Assembly (NCBI RefSeq): GCF_037622515.1
Contig: NZ_JBBJCN010000006.1
Location: forward strand, 1-64,000
Source: Paradesertivirga superstes
GTDB lineage: Bacteria > Bacteroidota > Bacteroidia > Sphingobacteriales > Sphingobacteriaceae
Direction of reading: 5' to 3'
Length of the DNA: 64,000 bases
The notes below the pieces were generated by a model that did not search any database, was not told the origin of the DNA, and saw nothing but the letters and a program-made list of their open reading frames with translations. The stretch's first letter is position 1, and the number at the start of each line of letters is the position of its first letter. The position numbers were made by a program, and so were the translations under genes. Shown here piece after piece: positions 38,483 to 47,087 of this stretch.

Positions 38483-40933
38483 ATGAGGATCCTATTATTT
38501 CTTATTTCTGCAGCTTTCACAATCACATTAATTTTTCTCTTAAATACATCTTTAACAATTGGCAGGAATAAAACACCTCGTTTCGGAGCATTTTTCAGCC
38601 CTCAACAAGGTTTCTGGCAGAACGCAGAACCAGCTACCGCCGATTTTAACGAAAGTCTCAGTTCCGACCACATTCAGGGAAACGTTGAAGTATTTTTTGA
38701 TGACCGACTTATTCCGCATATCTATGCAGAAAAAGAAGACGATGCTTATTTTGTTCAGGGGTATTTACATGCAAAATTCCGGCTTTGGCAAATGGAATTC
38801 CAAACACATGTCGCGGCAGGAAGACTAAGTGAAATAATGGGAGAGGGAGAAGCTTTTCTCTCGAAAGACAGGTATTTCAGAAGATTAGGCATGGTCTCGG
38901 GCGCCGAACAATCATTAAAAGAACTCGAAGCAAACTCAACAACTAAAAATGAATTGGATGCTTACACAAATGGAGTAAACTTCTATATTGATAAATTAAA
39001 GCCGCGAGCGTATCCCCTGGAATATAAACTTCTTGATTATAAACCTGAGCGATGGACAAACCTCAAAACCCAGCTATTATTAAAGTATATGGCTTACGAT
39101 CTGGCAGGATACGATTCCGATTTCGAAACGACCAATACCAGAACCCTGTTCTCACATGCAGATTTTGAAAAGTTATATCCTACTACACAAGACAGCCTTA
39201 GTCCCATCATTCCGAGAGGGACATCATTCAGGAAACCCGATCATCCTCCTCTAAAGCCGGCGAACGCTGATTCTGTCCTTCAAACGATATCAGATACCAA
39301 AAGCAGTAGCAACAATATACAACCCGATATAAATAATGGCAGCAATAACTGGGCTGTTGCGGGCAGCAAAACAAAAAGCGGGGCACCTATACTTTGCAAC
39401 GACCCGCATCTGAATTTAAATCTCCCTTCTCTCTGGTTCGAGATGCAAATTTCTACTCCGGGCTTCAATTCTTATGGTGTAAGCATCCCCGGGTCGCCCT
39501 CCATTATAATCGGCTTTAACGACAATTGTGCATGGGGCGTTACCAATGCTCAACGGGATGTAAAAGATTATTACGAGATAAAGTTCAGGGACAGCACTAT
39601 GCAGGAATACCTCTTTAAAGGAAAATGGCGCAGGTCTTCTTTCAGATACGAGGTGATTAAAGTTAAGGGCCAGGCAGACATAAAGGAAAAAATCGCTGTC
39701 ACCAGGCTGGGGCCTGTGATCTATGACAAAACCTTCTCCAACGTACTAAAGGACGGCAAGTATTATGCCGTAAGATGGATGGGGCAGGACAAGGGCAATG
39801 AGCTGCTCGCGTTCAACCGATTAAACCATGCTAAAAATTATAAGGATTTTGAGGAAGCAATCGAGTCTTACGGATGCCCCGCCCAGAATTTCGTTTTCGC
39901 TTCAAAGGAAGGTGATATCGGAATTAAACAGCAGGGTAAATTTCCGGCAAAATGGCAAAGGCAGGGCGATTTCCTGATGCCTGGTTCCGACAGCACATAT
40001 GCATGGCAGGGCTTTATCCCATCTGCAGAAAACCCCTCTATGCATAATCCGGAAAGGGGCTTTGTAAGCAGCGCCAACCAGCTTGCCGCCGATAGTAATT
40101 ATCCATATTATTTTGGCGGAAGGCCCTTTGTTTATCGCGGCTTAATTATCAACCGGCTTTTAAGCCGTATGTCGGATATCACAGTTGCTGATATGCAGAA
40201 AATGCAGACAGACAATTACGACGTGTTTGCCGAGGAAGCCAGACCCCTGCTGTTAAATAACGTAAACACTGAGGGCATTTCCGCATCTGGAAAAGAGTAT
40301 CTCAATACATTAAAGAACTGGAACCTGAGAAACGATTACGATGAACCCGGCCCCACTATTTTTGATGTATGGTGGCGAAAACTCAGAAAAGAGGTATTCA
40401 ACGATGATTTCCTGAATACCAGTCTGCCTGTAAAAATGCCTGACAACAGTACATTATTGGAAGGTCTGCTTAAAGACAAGCACTTTAAATTTCTGAACAA
40501 CAGAACCACTCCTGCTACAGAAGATCTTAACACGATCATTTCCGCTTCATTTAAAAAGGCCTGCGGCCAATTGGATACCATAAAACAGGAAAATAATTTA
40601 GCCTGGGGAAAATATAAGAATACAGAACTTAAGCATATCCTGAGTATTCCGGCTTTCAGCAGGCTGAGTTTGCCCATTGGGGGCGGGCTAAACAGCATAA
40701 ACGCAACAGCAAAAAATCAAGGGCCCGGCTGGAGGATGATTGTACAGCTCTCTAAAAAAACAGAAGCTCATGGTGTTTATGCAGGGGGCCAGAGCGGGAA
40801 CCCGGGAAGCAAGTACTACGATAATTTTGTCAACACCTGGGCCGGCGGAGCATATTTTAAATTACTGTTTCTTAACAGGCAGCAGGCTTCGGCTGCAAAA
40901 TTTAAATGGAAAATGAATTTTAAAAAAGCTTAA
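38483..40933 (+). CDS. Penicillin acylase family (S45) Ntn hydrolase
   Basis: This 816-aa protein has an N-terminal hydrophobic segment (residues 3-21), which suggests export or membrane anchoring. The alpha-chain region follows. The family self-cleavage site falls at Gly286-Ser287 in NNGSNNWAV, where the Ser becomes the N-terminal nucleophile of the beta chain. The next conserved block, LCNDPHL, also fits. Family members cleave amide bonds: penicillin acylases, cephalosporin and acyl-homoserine-lactone acylases, and PvdQ, which removes the fatty acyl group from a pyoverdine precursor. Divergent placement next to an NRPS operon with a starter C domain makes trimming or inactivation of the lipopeptide possible. 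This is inference, since such acylases also occur outside biosynthetic clusters. The start ATG at 38483 leads straight into the hydrophobic segment. Confidence 0.92.
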   Translation: MRILLFLISAAFTITLIFLLNTSLTIGRNKTPRFGAFFSPQQGFWQNAEPATADFNESLSSDHIQGNVEVFFDDRLIPHIYAEKEDDAYFVQGYLHAKFRLWQMEFQTHVAAGRLSEIMGEGEAFLSKDRYFRRLGMVSGAEQSLKELEANSTTKNELDAYTNGVNFYIDKLKPRAYPLEYKLLDYKPERWTNLKTQLLLKYMAYDLAGYDSDFETTNTRTLFSHADFEKLYPTTQDSLSPIIPRGTSFRKPDHPPLKPANADSVLQTISDTKSSSNNIQPDINNGSNNWAVAGSKTKSGAPILCNDPHLNLNLPSLWFEMQISTPGFNSYGVSIPGSPSIIIGFNDNCAWGVTNAQRDVKDYYEIKFRDSTMQEYLFKGKWRRSSFRYEVIKVKGQADIKEKIAVTRLGPVIYDKTFSNVLKDGKYYAVRWMGQDKGNELLAFNRLNHAKNYKDFEEAIESYGCPAQNFVFASKEGDIGIKQQGKFPAKWQRQGDFLMPGSDSTYAWQGFIPSAENPSMHNPERGFVSSANQLAADSNYPYYFGGRPFVYRGLIINRLLSRMSDITVADMQKMQTDNYDVFAEEARPLLLNNVNTEGISASGKEYLNTLKNWNLRNDYDEPGPTIFDVWWRKLRKEVFNDDFLNTSLPVKMPDNSTLLEGLLKDKHFKFLNNRTTPATEDLNTIISASFKKACGQLDTIKQENNLAWGKYKNTELKHILSIPAFSRLSLPIGGGLNSINATAKNQGPGWRMIVQLSKKTEAHGVYAGGQSGNPGSKYYDNFVNTWAGGAYFKLLFLNRQQASAAKFKWKMNFKKA

Positions 40934-40941
40934 TCCGGATA

Positions 40942-41298
40942 ATGAAATTTTTAATCGCAACTCTCCTCACCGCCTTACTTAGTTTTATCCTGGCAGGATT
41001 TTGTCCATGGTGGATAATTTCGATCGTCGCCTTTATTGTAGCTGCAGCAATTCCGCAAAAACCGCTTTTATCCTTTTTATCGGCGGCAATAGCAGTGTTT
41101 TTTTTATGGGGACTGCAAACGTATATAATCGATCAAAAAAACGATCACATACTGGCAGCGAGGATATCCGATCTGCTGATCCACAGACAAGCACCTTTAC
41201 TAATGATTTTTGCATCTGCTTGTTTGGGAGCTGGCGTAAGCGGCTTTTCGGCACTGTCAGGAAGCCTCCTGAGAAAGATTTTTGTTAATCGACCCTAG
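40942..41298 (+). CDS. Small membrane protein of unknown function
   Basis: This 118-aa protein has about four hydrophobic segments (roughly residues 3-20, 24-37, 44-61 and 86-108) and a charged loop with DQKNDH near residue 70. I recognise no catalytic motif. It begins 8 bp after the acylase stop, so the two are almost certainly cotranscribed. It might anchor or assist the acylase, but the sequence gives no direct clue. Confidence 0.75.
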   Translation: MKFLIATLLTALLSFILAGFCPWWIISIVAFIVAAAIPQKPLLSFLSAAIAVFFLWGLQTYIIDQKNDHILAARISDLLIHRQAPLLMIFASACLGAGVSGFSALSGSLLRKIFVNRP

Positions 41299-41338
41299 AG
41301 AGACCTGCCGCGAAAGCCGGGTTATTATACAACATTGA

Positions 41339-41360
41339 GCCAATGACTGAGATTATTGGC
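41339..41360. terminator. Weak hairpin between convergent genes
   Basis: GCCAAT (41339-41344) and ATTGGC (41355-41360) can pair around a 10-nt loop. It lies between the ends of the rightward membrane-protein gene and the leftward thioesterase gene, where a shared terminator would be expected. Neither side has a real T-run, so it is only a candidate. Confidence 0.25.
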
Positions 41361-41365
41361 ATTTG

Positions 41366-42067
41366 TCACAGAAGCTTTTTTGCAATAATTCTTAAAATAT
41401 TATCGACATTCCGGTATATAAAAAAATGGTTCCCCGGCATCACTTTAAAATCCACAGGCTCGCTTGTTTCCTTTTGCCACGTGTCGATGTCCGCTTTTTC
41501 CATGTCCTCACCATCCCCTGTAATTACGGTTATCGGGATATCTAAGGGGGTACCGGGCACATGTATGTAATTTTCGCTGGCTTTAAAATCAGCTCGTAAA
41601 ATAGGCTCAAAGAAATATAGTAATTCATCATTTTCTAAAATTTCGTCGGGCATTCCCCCAAAGCTTTTTATCTCCGCGATGAATTCTTCTGTCCCCATCA
41701 GGGATCGTTTTTTTTGCAGCCTGCCTGGAGCCGACGGACCTGTGGTTCCGGTAATGAATAAATGCAGTGGTGCTTTATGGTTGTTCTCCAGAACTTTTTT
41801 TGTAAGGAGGTAGGCCAGCAGGCCCCCCATGCTGTGCCCGTAAAAAGCGTAGTCATTTTTATCTAGCATAGCACTGCACTGTGCATACAGATCATCTACA
41901 AGATCTTCAATATTCGAAATTAACGGTTCTTTGATTCTTGATCCTCTTCCGGGGAATTCAAGGGCTTCAAATTCTAATAAAGGAATTTTTTTTTCTGTAT
42001 ATGCCCGGTAAGAGTATTTACTTCCTCCTGCAAATGGCAAACAGATAATAACTAAATTTCGAGCCAT
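41366..42067 (-). CDS. Type II thioesterase (editing thioesterase)
   Basis: This 233-aa alpha/beta hydrolase is the usual length for the family. The N-terminus reads LPFAGGSKYSY, typical of type II thioesterases. The nucleophile is Ser79 in GHSMGG and the catalytic His is H214 in PGNHFF, with an Asp in the preceding ITGDGED stretch. These enzymes clear misprimed or stalled acyl groups from carrier domains, so they normally accompany NRPS or PKS genes. It lies 109 bp downstream of the PPTase gene on the same strand, probably in one transcript. An AGGAG at 42072-42076 sits four bases before the ATG. Confidence 0.93.
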   Translation of the reverse strand: MARNLVIICLPFAGGSKYSYRAYTEKKIPLLEFEALEFPGRGSRIKEPLISNIEDLVDDLYAQCSAMLDKNDYAFYGHSMGGLLAYLLTKKVLENNHKAPLHLFITGTTGPSAPGRLQKKRSLMGTEEFIAEIKSFGGMPDEILENDELLYFFEPILRADFKASENYIHVPGTPLDIPITVITGDGEDMEKADIDTWQKETSEPVDFKVMPGNHFFIYRNVDNILRIIAKKLL

Positions 42068-42071
42068 TTAT

Positions 42072-42076
42072 CTCCT
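42072..42076 (-). promoter_or_regulatory. Ribosome binding site of the type II thioesterase
   Basis: AGGAG lies 4 nt before the start codon at 42067. Clear Shine-Dalgarno sequences are uncommon in Bacteroidota, and I do not see them before most other genes here. It supports the chosen start. Confidence 0.5.
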
Positions 42077-42176
42077 GTAATCTTATCGTCGAATTCCCGT
42101 GTACATAGCTAAGTTCTTATCATGCTTAGCCGATGTGATGATCAATTAATTTTTATAAGGGGTGCAAAATTACTAA

Positions 42177-42821
42177 TTACTCTTCAATTAAATAAGCACA
42201 GGTTATTACTTCCTTCTCATATAAGAGATATTCTATCGTAAGGTTTAAAAACATCTGCTCCAGGCTGCTATCCTGCGACACAAAAGTCAGCTTTATTCCA
42301 CTCTCTGCGAGAGAAATTTCCACGTCTTTAAAATCTAAGTAAGTCTTGGTCAGCGGAAACTGTAGCTTGTAAAAACATTCTTTCACGCTGAAGATTAAAG
42401 TACTGTATAAGTCAATTTGCTCGCTATCGAAACGCTTAAGGAAGGTCTGCTCCCGGGGGGTAAATACAAGGCCCCATATATCTTCCTGAACTTTCCCCAA
42501 TGTTTCTATGTCTAAACCAAGAGATTTAACTTTATCACTTCGAGCCACAATTGCACCCGCAAGGTTATCCGAGTGGCTGATCGACCCGACAATATCATCT
42601 GGCCAGAGAGGCTCTTTACCGGGCCCTATCAAAATATCCGGCCCGTTTACGCCAACAGACAAAAGAGCTTTTCGGGCACAAAACCTGCCTGTACTAAAAG
42701 CGAGCGACCTTTTCTTTGCCCAGCCTCTTGTCAAACTAAGCTCGGGCTTTGTTAATACATCGGTATCAACAAAGCTGGTCGAGAAATAAGAATTAAAGGG
42801 GTAGGCATGAAATAATTCCAT
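42177..42821 (-). CDS. 4'-phosphopantetheinyl transferase (Sfp/EntD type)
   Basis: This 214-aa protein converts apo carrier domains to the holo form using coenzyme A. Family motifs are in order: FSTGRFCARKAL (42-53), GSISHSD (79-85), GLDIE (102-106, with metal-binding D104 and E106) and FSVKECFYK (144-152, with K147-E148). The length matches the Sfp/EntD group rather than the short AcpS type. It is the expected activator for the ten or more carrier domains of the neighbouring NRPSs and precedes the type II thioesterase gene. The upstream side faces the polysaccharide genes. Confidence 0.95.
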   Translation of the reverse strand: MELFHAYPFNSYFSTSFVDTDVLTKPELSLTRGWAKKRSLAFSTGRFCARKALLSVGVNGPDILIGPGKEPLWPDDIVGSISHSDNLAGAIVARSDKVKSLGLDIETLGKVQEDIWGLVFTPREQTFLKRFDSEQIDLYSTLIFSVKECFYKLQFPLTKTYLDFKDVEISLAESGIKLTFVSQDSSLEQMFLNLTIEYLLYEKEVITCAYLIEE

Positions 42822-43133
42822 AATATTTTAAATGCGCATTTATCAATACTAATTGCCGGCAAAACTTGATGCAATACTGGCTGATTAAATGTTTTCAAGA
42901 TAATAAGATGTGAATATAAGCGCATTACTTTTTTTAATAAACTTTATTATATTGTATAATTGCAATTGGAGGGAACGATAAACAAAATTTTATACCAAAA
43001 TGGTTATAATTAAGATTATCCATTCGTAAATATTTTTATGTAATGCCGAAAACTCCCTTCAGAACCATATATTTATGAATATATGATAGGTTAGCCACAT
43101 AATTGCATAGCAGGATTCTGATCCACATCTTAA
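42822..43133. promoter_or_regulatory. Divergent intergenic region between the PPTase and GT4 genes
   Basis: This 312-bp, very AT-rich stretch has no supportable gene. It separates the biosynthetic accessory genes from the polysaccharide locus and should carry two divergent promoters. I could not find a full Bacteroidota promoter match. A perfect 8-bp inverted repeat at 43066-43085 and a 10-bp palindrome (AATTGCAATT, 42958-42967) are the visible structures. Confidence 0.4.
43066..43085. promoter_or_regulatory. 8-bp perfect inverted repeat upstream of the polysaccharide operon
   Basis: CATATATT and AATATATG flank TATG, 48 bp before the GT4 start. It could be an operator or a short leader hairpin. 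Low sequence complexity makes a chance origin quite possible. Confidence 0.3.
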
Positions 43134-44120
43134 ATGAACATATTAATTTTTAGCACAGTTTTTTTTCCGGCAATTGGGGGTATTGAAAGCCAAACGCTAT
43201 TGCTTGCTAAGGAATTTGTAAAAAAAGGCCATGCAGTAAAAGTTATTACTGAACAAAAACAGGTGGAAAAGATAACAGATCTTGAGGTTTATTGCCGCCC
43301 TGGACTTATGAAGTCTGTTGAACTTTTTTTATGGTGCAGCACTTTTTATATGCCTAACATATCCTTGAAGGGCGCCTGGCTACTGCTGTTCAACCCCTCC
43401 AAAACCTGGGTAATCTCGCATAATGATTTTTCCTCTTGTGATAAAAAGGGCCTGATTCCGGGTCTGAAAAACATTGCCAATAAATTCGCGTCAAAGAACA
43501 TTGCCGTTAGTAAGAGTATAGCTCAATACCTCGGCCCTTCATCCGCTGTGGTGCATAATGGGTATGATGATTCGGTTTTCAAACTATATCCTGAGGAGGA
43601 GAGAACGTTTGATTTTGTTTTCCTCGGACGCCTGGTGTCTCAAAAAGGGTGTGAGCTGCTGATCAGGGCTTGTGCTTCGCTTAAACAACCGTTCACGTTA
43701 AACATCATCGGTTCAGGACCCGAAGAACAGTCGTTAAAAGCCTTAAGCGAGAAACTTGGCTTGAGCAATAGTATAACTTTTTCGGGCATACTTACAGGAG
43801 AAGAACTGGCTCGATGTTTAAACAGATACCGGGTGATGGTTGTGCCATCCTTACTTGGCGAAGGCTTTGGCATGGTAGTACTGGAAGGCCTGGCCTGTGG
43901 ATGTAAAATCATTGCTGCAAATGCTGCGGGCTTAGCCGAAGCCGTTGGATCTCATGGCCGGAAGTTTCCGATGGGCGATCAGAAAGAACTAACAAAACTT
44001 CTTGAAGATTCATTGTTATCTAAGGAAAATCTGGCATCAGGAGATAAAAGCCTGCAAAATCATTTAAAAGAGCATTCGAAATCCGTAGTATCGGAATATT
44101 ACCTGAAGTACTTTAAATAA
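43134..44120 (+). CDS. Glycosyltransferase family 4
   Basis: This 328-aa GT-B fold enzyme has an N-terminal FFPAIGGIESQTLLLAKEF (the acceptor-side Gly-rich loop). The C-terminal nucleotide-sugar site has FLGRLVSQKG and the E-x7-E motif in EGFGMVVLEGLACG. The family transfers a sugar from a nucleotide-activated donor with retention of configuration. It opens a four-gene rightward operon (gaps 18, -4 and 40 bp) with a deacetylase, a methyltransferase and a GT2, which points to assembly of a surface glycan. Donor and acceptor are unknown. Confidence 0.9.
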   Translation: MNILIFSTVFFPAIGGIESQTLLLAKEFVKKGHAVKVITEQKQVEKITDLEVYCRPGLMKSVELFLWCSTFYMPNISLKGAWLLLFNPSKTWVISHNDFSSCDKKGLIPGLKNIANKFASKNIAVSKSIAQYLGPSSAVVHNGYDDSVFKLYPEEERTFDFVFLGRLVSQKGCELLIRACASLKQPFTLNIIGSGPEEQSLKALSEKLGLSNSITFSGILTGEELARCLNRYRVMVVPSLLGEGFGMVVLEGLACGCKIIAANAAGLAEAVGSHGRKFPMGDQKELTKLLEDSLLSKENLASGDKSLQNHLKEHSKSVVSEYYLKYFK

Positions 44121-44138
44121 CAGGATTAATACAGAAAT

Positions 44139-45293
44139 ATGTATTCGATCGATTCATTTACCGGCGCTGATCTTCCTGAGGGCACACTTTGTCTTACCTT
44201 TGATGACGGTCCGGGAGAGCATACCTATGCTATCGGAAAATACCTGGCTGAACAAGGTATTGAAGCTACATTTTTTGTAGTAGGTAAATATGCGATTGAG
44301 CACCCTGAAATCCTTCAATCAATTAAAGACTTTGGCCATCTTATAGCAAATCACACATTTGAACATCCCGATATGCCTTATTACAGATCCGTTAACGGTG
44401 ATGTTCAGGACCAGATATTACGTACAGACACGGTTATTAAAAGATATATCAGCGGCGATGTTACCTATTTCAGGAGTCCATACGGGAAGTGGTCGTCCGA
44501 AGTTGCATCAGATCTCAACTCAAATTTAATGGCAACTTTAAATCATATCGGACCAATCCGATGGGACATGGGCGGGATAGATTGCTATTACTGGCAGCTT
44601 GATCGCAGTGTTGAAGATGCGCTTGCAGAATATCATAAAGAAATAAAAGACAAGAAAAAGGGCATTGTCTTATTTCATGATGATATAGCAGACATGGACT
44701 TTGTTAAGCCAAGGAATAAAACCCTTCAATTACTTCAACTGCTGGTTCCCGCACTTAAAAGCGAGGGTTACCGCTTTGTGGGACTGGGGGAAATCGAATC
44801 CATAAAAAGAGCATCGGAGACCAGGCTGCTTATCAATCTCAAAACCAGTAAGCAGCGATATGTGTCCATACGCGCCGTTGAAGGTCAGGATATTTTTCAA
44901 AGTTCGGAAAGGAATATACTGGCGGAGTTTAGCATGAAAGTCATTTCTCATGGGAAAGTGGCGATTCAGTCTTCTTCGGGCGCTTATTTATGTGTTCAGC
45001 CGGAGGATGCAAACTTAGTGCTGGCAAACAAAAAGACGATAGAAAATGACTGCCTGTTCGACCTGATTCCTCTGAACCGAAACCGGTTTATGCTGAGAGC
45101 CGGAAGCGGAAACTATCTGAACTTTGACCGGGAAGGACGGCTCGCAGCCTGTGCGGCGTATATGCGGAAAAGCGAAATTTTCACCTATCTTCCAATAAAT
45201 CTTCCTTCGCAAAATTCCCTATCCCTGGCGGAGCAATTCAGTCTGCTGAAAAAGCGCGCTTTGTTCATTAAATCAAAATTACTACAGGCATGA
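44139..45293 (+). CDS. NodB-type polysaccharide deacetylase with C-terminal trefoil-like domain
   Basis: This 384-aa protein has a NodB deacetylase domain at residues 15-220. The catalytic and metal Asp pair is D22-D23 (TFDDGPG), the metal His residues are H72 and H76 (NHTFEH), and FRSPYG and LFHDD follow, so the site looks intact. There is no signal peptide, so it may act in the cytoplasm on a lipid-linked or nucleotide sugar. Residues 225-365 hold repeated short strands such as GAYLCVQPED and GNYLNFDREG, which resemble fascin-like beta-trefoil repeats and may bind sugar. That reading is by eye. It overlaps the next gene by four bases. Confidence 0.88.
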   Translation: MYSIDSFTGADLPEGTLCLTFDDGPGEHTYAIGKYLAEQGIEATFFVVGKYAIEHPEILQSIKDFGHLIANHTFEHPDMPYYRSVNGDVQDQILRTDTVIKRYISGDVTYFRSPYGKWSSEVASDLNSNLMATLNHIGPIRWDMGGIDCYYWQLDRSVEDALAEYHKEIKDKKKGIVLFHDDIADMDFVKPRNKTLQLLQLLVPALKSEGYRFVGLGEIESIKRASETRLLINLKTSKQRYVSIRAVEGQDIFQSSERNILAEFSMKVISHGKVAIQSSSGAYLCVQPEDANLVLANKKTIENDCLFDLIPLNRNRFMLRAGSGNYLNFDREGRLAACAAYMRKSEIFTYLPINLPSQNSLSLAEQFSLLKKRALFIKSKLLQA

Positions 45294-46048
45294 TGGAAAA
45301 GACTCTTCCTGCCGACATGCAGGTTCTGCGGGGCCAGACACAAAAAAATGTAAACCACAGTATTCTCACCTATTTACATAACAGGTTTCCCGGGGATGCC
45401 AGGTTAAGCCTGCTTGATTTACCCTGCGGAAACATGGAATTTCTGAACTATGTAAGAGCTTTATTTCCTTTCTCGGATTTAACAGGAGCTGATATCCTAA
45501 AACCCCGGGATCCGGAAAACATCGACTTTTGCCGGATGGATCTTACCAAAGATTTTACACTTCCGGACGGGCAAAAATTCGATATCGTTTGCTCCATAAG
45601 TGGAGTGATGATGTTCAGCAATACATTAAGCTTTATAAAAAATTGTTCGGAACGAATAAAAGACGGCGGTACTTTTATTCTCACAAACGACAATAATGCG
45701 ACCATAAAGGACCGTCTCGCTTATTTGTTCTTAGGCAGATACAGGATCTTCAACCTGGTGTTTGAAGATGATCAGCCCATGACCGAAAATTTGCCGATTA
45801 ATGAACTGGTAAGGCTGATGCGAAATCATGGAATCAGGATAGATGATATTCAATACACGTCCTTTTATTTAAAAGATGCACTTTTTTTGCCATTCGCCCT
45901 TATGGCTTATATCACGCAATGGCTCTACCTGAAAAGGTTAAACACCCGTTTACCGAAAAGCTTAATCAAAAAGATGTATCCCTTCAGACATCTGCTCTGC
46001 AGGCACTATATTATCAGGGGAAGCAAAGACACATCTGCTTTTGCATAG
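45290..46048 (+). CDS. Class I SAM-dependent methyltransferase
   Basis: This 252-aa protein has a SAM-binding loop in LSLLDLPCGNMEFL and a following acidic strand end (GADIL), then FDIVCSISGVMMF at the motif IV position. The C-terminal part carries a hydrophobic stretch (near 200-215) and a basic end. The start overlaps the stop of the deacetylase gene (ATGA), so translation is coupled. It probably methylates a sugar or glycan intermediate of the same pathway. The target atom cannot be told. Confidence 0.82.
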   Translation: MMEKTLPADMQVLRGQTQKNVNHSILTYLHNRFPGDARLSLLDLPCGNMEFLNYVRALFPFSDLTGADILKPRDPENIDFCRMDLTKDFTLPDGQKFDIVCSISGVMMFSNTLSFIKNCSERIKDGGTFILTNDNNATIKDRLAYLFLGRYRIFNLVFEDDQPMTENLPINELVRLMRNHGIRIDDIQYTSFYLKDALFLPFALMAYITQWLYLKRLNTRLPKSLIKKMYPFRHLLCRHYIIRGSKDTSAFA

Positions 46049-46088
46049 AAGAAAATATTGATAGAATATTCAAACGTTTAATAAAGGT

Positions 46089-47087
46089 ATGAATACCATT
46101 AAAGTGGCTCCGATAAATGATCAGGACATAGTCCGGCCCTTATGGTCGGTGATTATACCAACTTTTAATTGTTCACAATATCTGAAGGAAACCATTGAAA
46201 GTGTTTTAATGCAGGACCCAGGTGTTGAAAACATGGAAATTTGGGTAGTGGATGATTGTTCACAAGAAAACCCAAAGCACATCGTAGATGACCTGGGAAA
46301 GGGAAGGATCAACTTTTACAGGCAGGAACGCAACGTTGGTCAATTGAACAACTTTAATACCTGTTTAAATCTCGCGAAAGGAAAAATCATTCATCTGCTG
46401 CATGGTGACGATTTTGTCCATGCAGGCTTTTACGAAAGCCTTAAAACGATAGTTTCGAATAACAATATCGGTGCCGGATTTACAGGCCATTACAAAGTTA
46501 ATCAAACAGGCGCCGTATTGAACTCCTCGCAGGCCTTAGCCACATCTCCGGGTGTTATAGAAGACTTTCTGGCCCTTATTTTGAAAAAACAGGTAATCGA
46601 AACACCTTCTATAGTAGTTAAACGCGAAGTTTACGAAAAACTTGGAGCCTTCAACAAAGATTTGAGCTGGGTTGAAGACTGGGAGATGTGGGTCAGAATT
46701 GCGTGTAAATTTAAATTCTATTATGAGCCTGCACATCTGGCCTCTTACAGAGTTCACGACAGCTCGAATACTGCAGACAGTATTATTACCGGCAGATTTA
46801 TTGAAGACGCGGCAAAAGCAATTAAAGTGATTTCCGTTTATCTAAACTTCCCGGAAAATAAAAAGAAACAATTAATCAATTCCTCAAAAGAGTATTATTT
46901 AAACTATGCCATCCATCAGGGAATTTACAGAAAATCCTGGCGGATTCTTTCCAGATGCACTCTTCTTGTCTATAACTTCAGTTCAGCACTTAAACTGTTA
47001 AAATATTTTACCATTCTGTTGAAGGTCCGGGTAAAGAATTTTTTACCGTCCCAAAAGAAAAAACGGATTAGCGAATTTCATCAATAA
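46089..47087 (+). CDS. Glycosyltransferase family 2
   Basis: This 332-aa GT-A enzyme has the nucleotide-binding start WSVIIPTFNCSQYLKETI, the D-D pair in VVDDCS, the metal motif HGDD, and EDWEMW at the catalytic-base position. It is a clear paralogue of the protein at 53032-54072, sharing PLWSV, GKGR, YRQERN, HLLHGDD/HILHGDD and DWEMW at matching places. The last 20 bp overlap the end of the convergent gene on the other strand. Confidence 0.9.
   Translation: MNTIKVAPINDQDIVRPLWSVIIPTFNCSQYLKETIESVLMQDPGVENMEIWVVDDCSQENPKHIVDDLGKGRINFYRQERNVGQLNNFNTCLNLAKGKIIHLLHGDDFVHAGFYESLKTIVSNNNIGAGFTGHYKVNQTGAVLNSSQALATSPGVIEDFLALILKKQVIETPSIVVKREVYEKLGAFNKDLSWVEDWEMWVRIACKFKFYYEPAHLASYRVHDSSNTADSIITGRFIEDAAKAIKVISVYLNFPENKKKQLINSSKEYYLNYAIHQGIYRKSWRILSRCTLLVYNFSSALKLLKYFTILLKVRVKNFLPSQKKKRISEFHQ

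Noticed and set aside
42108..42130. GCTAAG/CTTAGC hairpin between PPTase and thioesterase genes as a terminator
   Set aside because: No T-run follows on the minus strand, and the two genes are likely cotranscribed.
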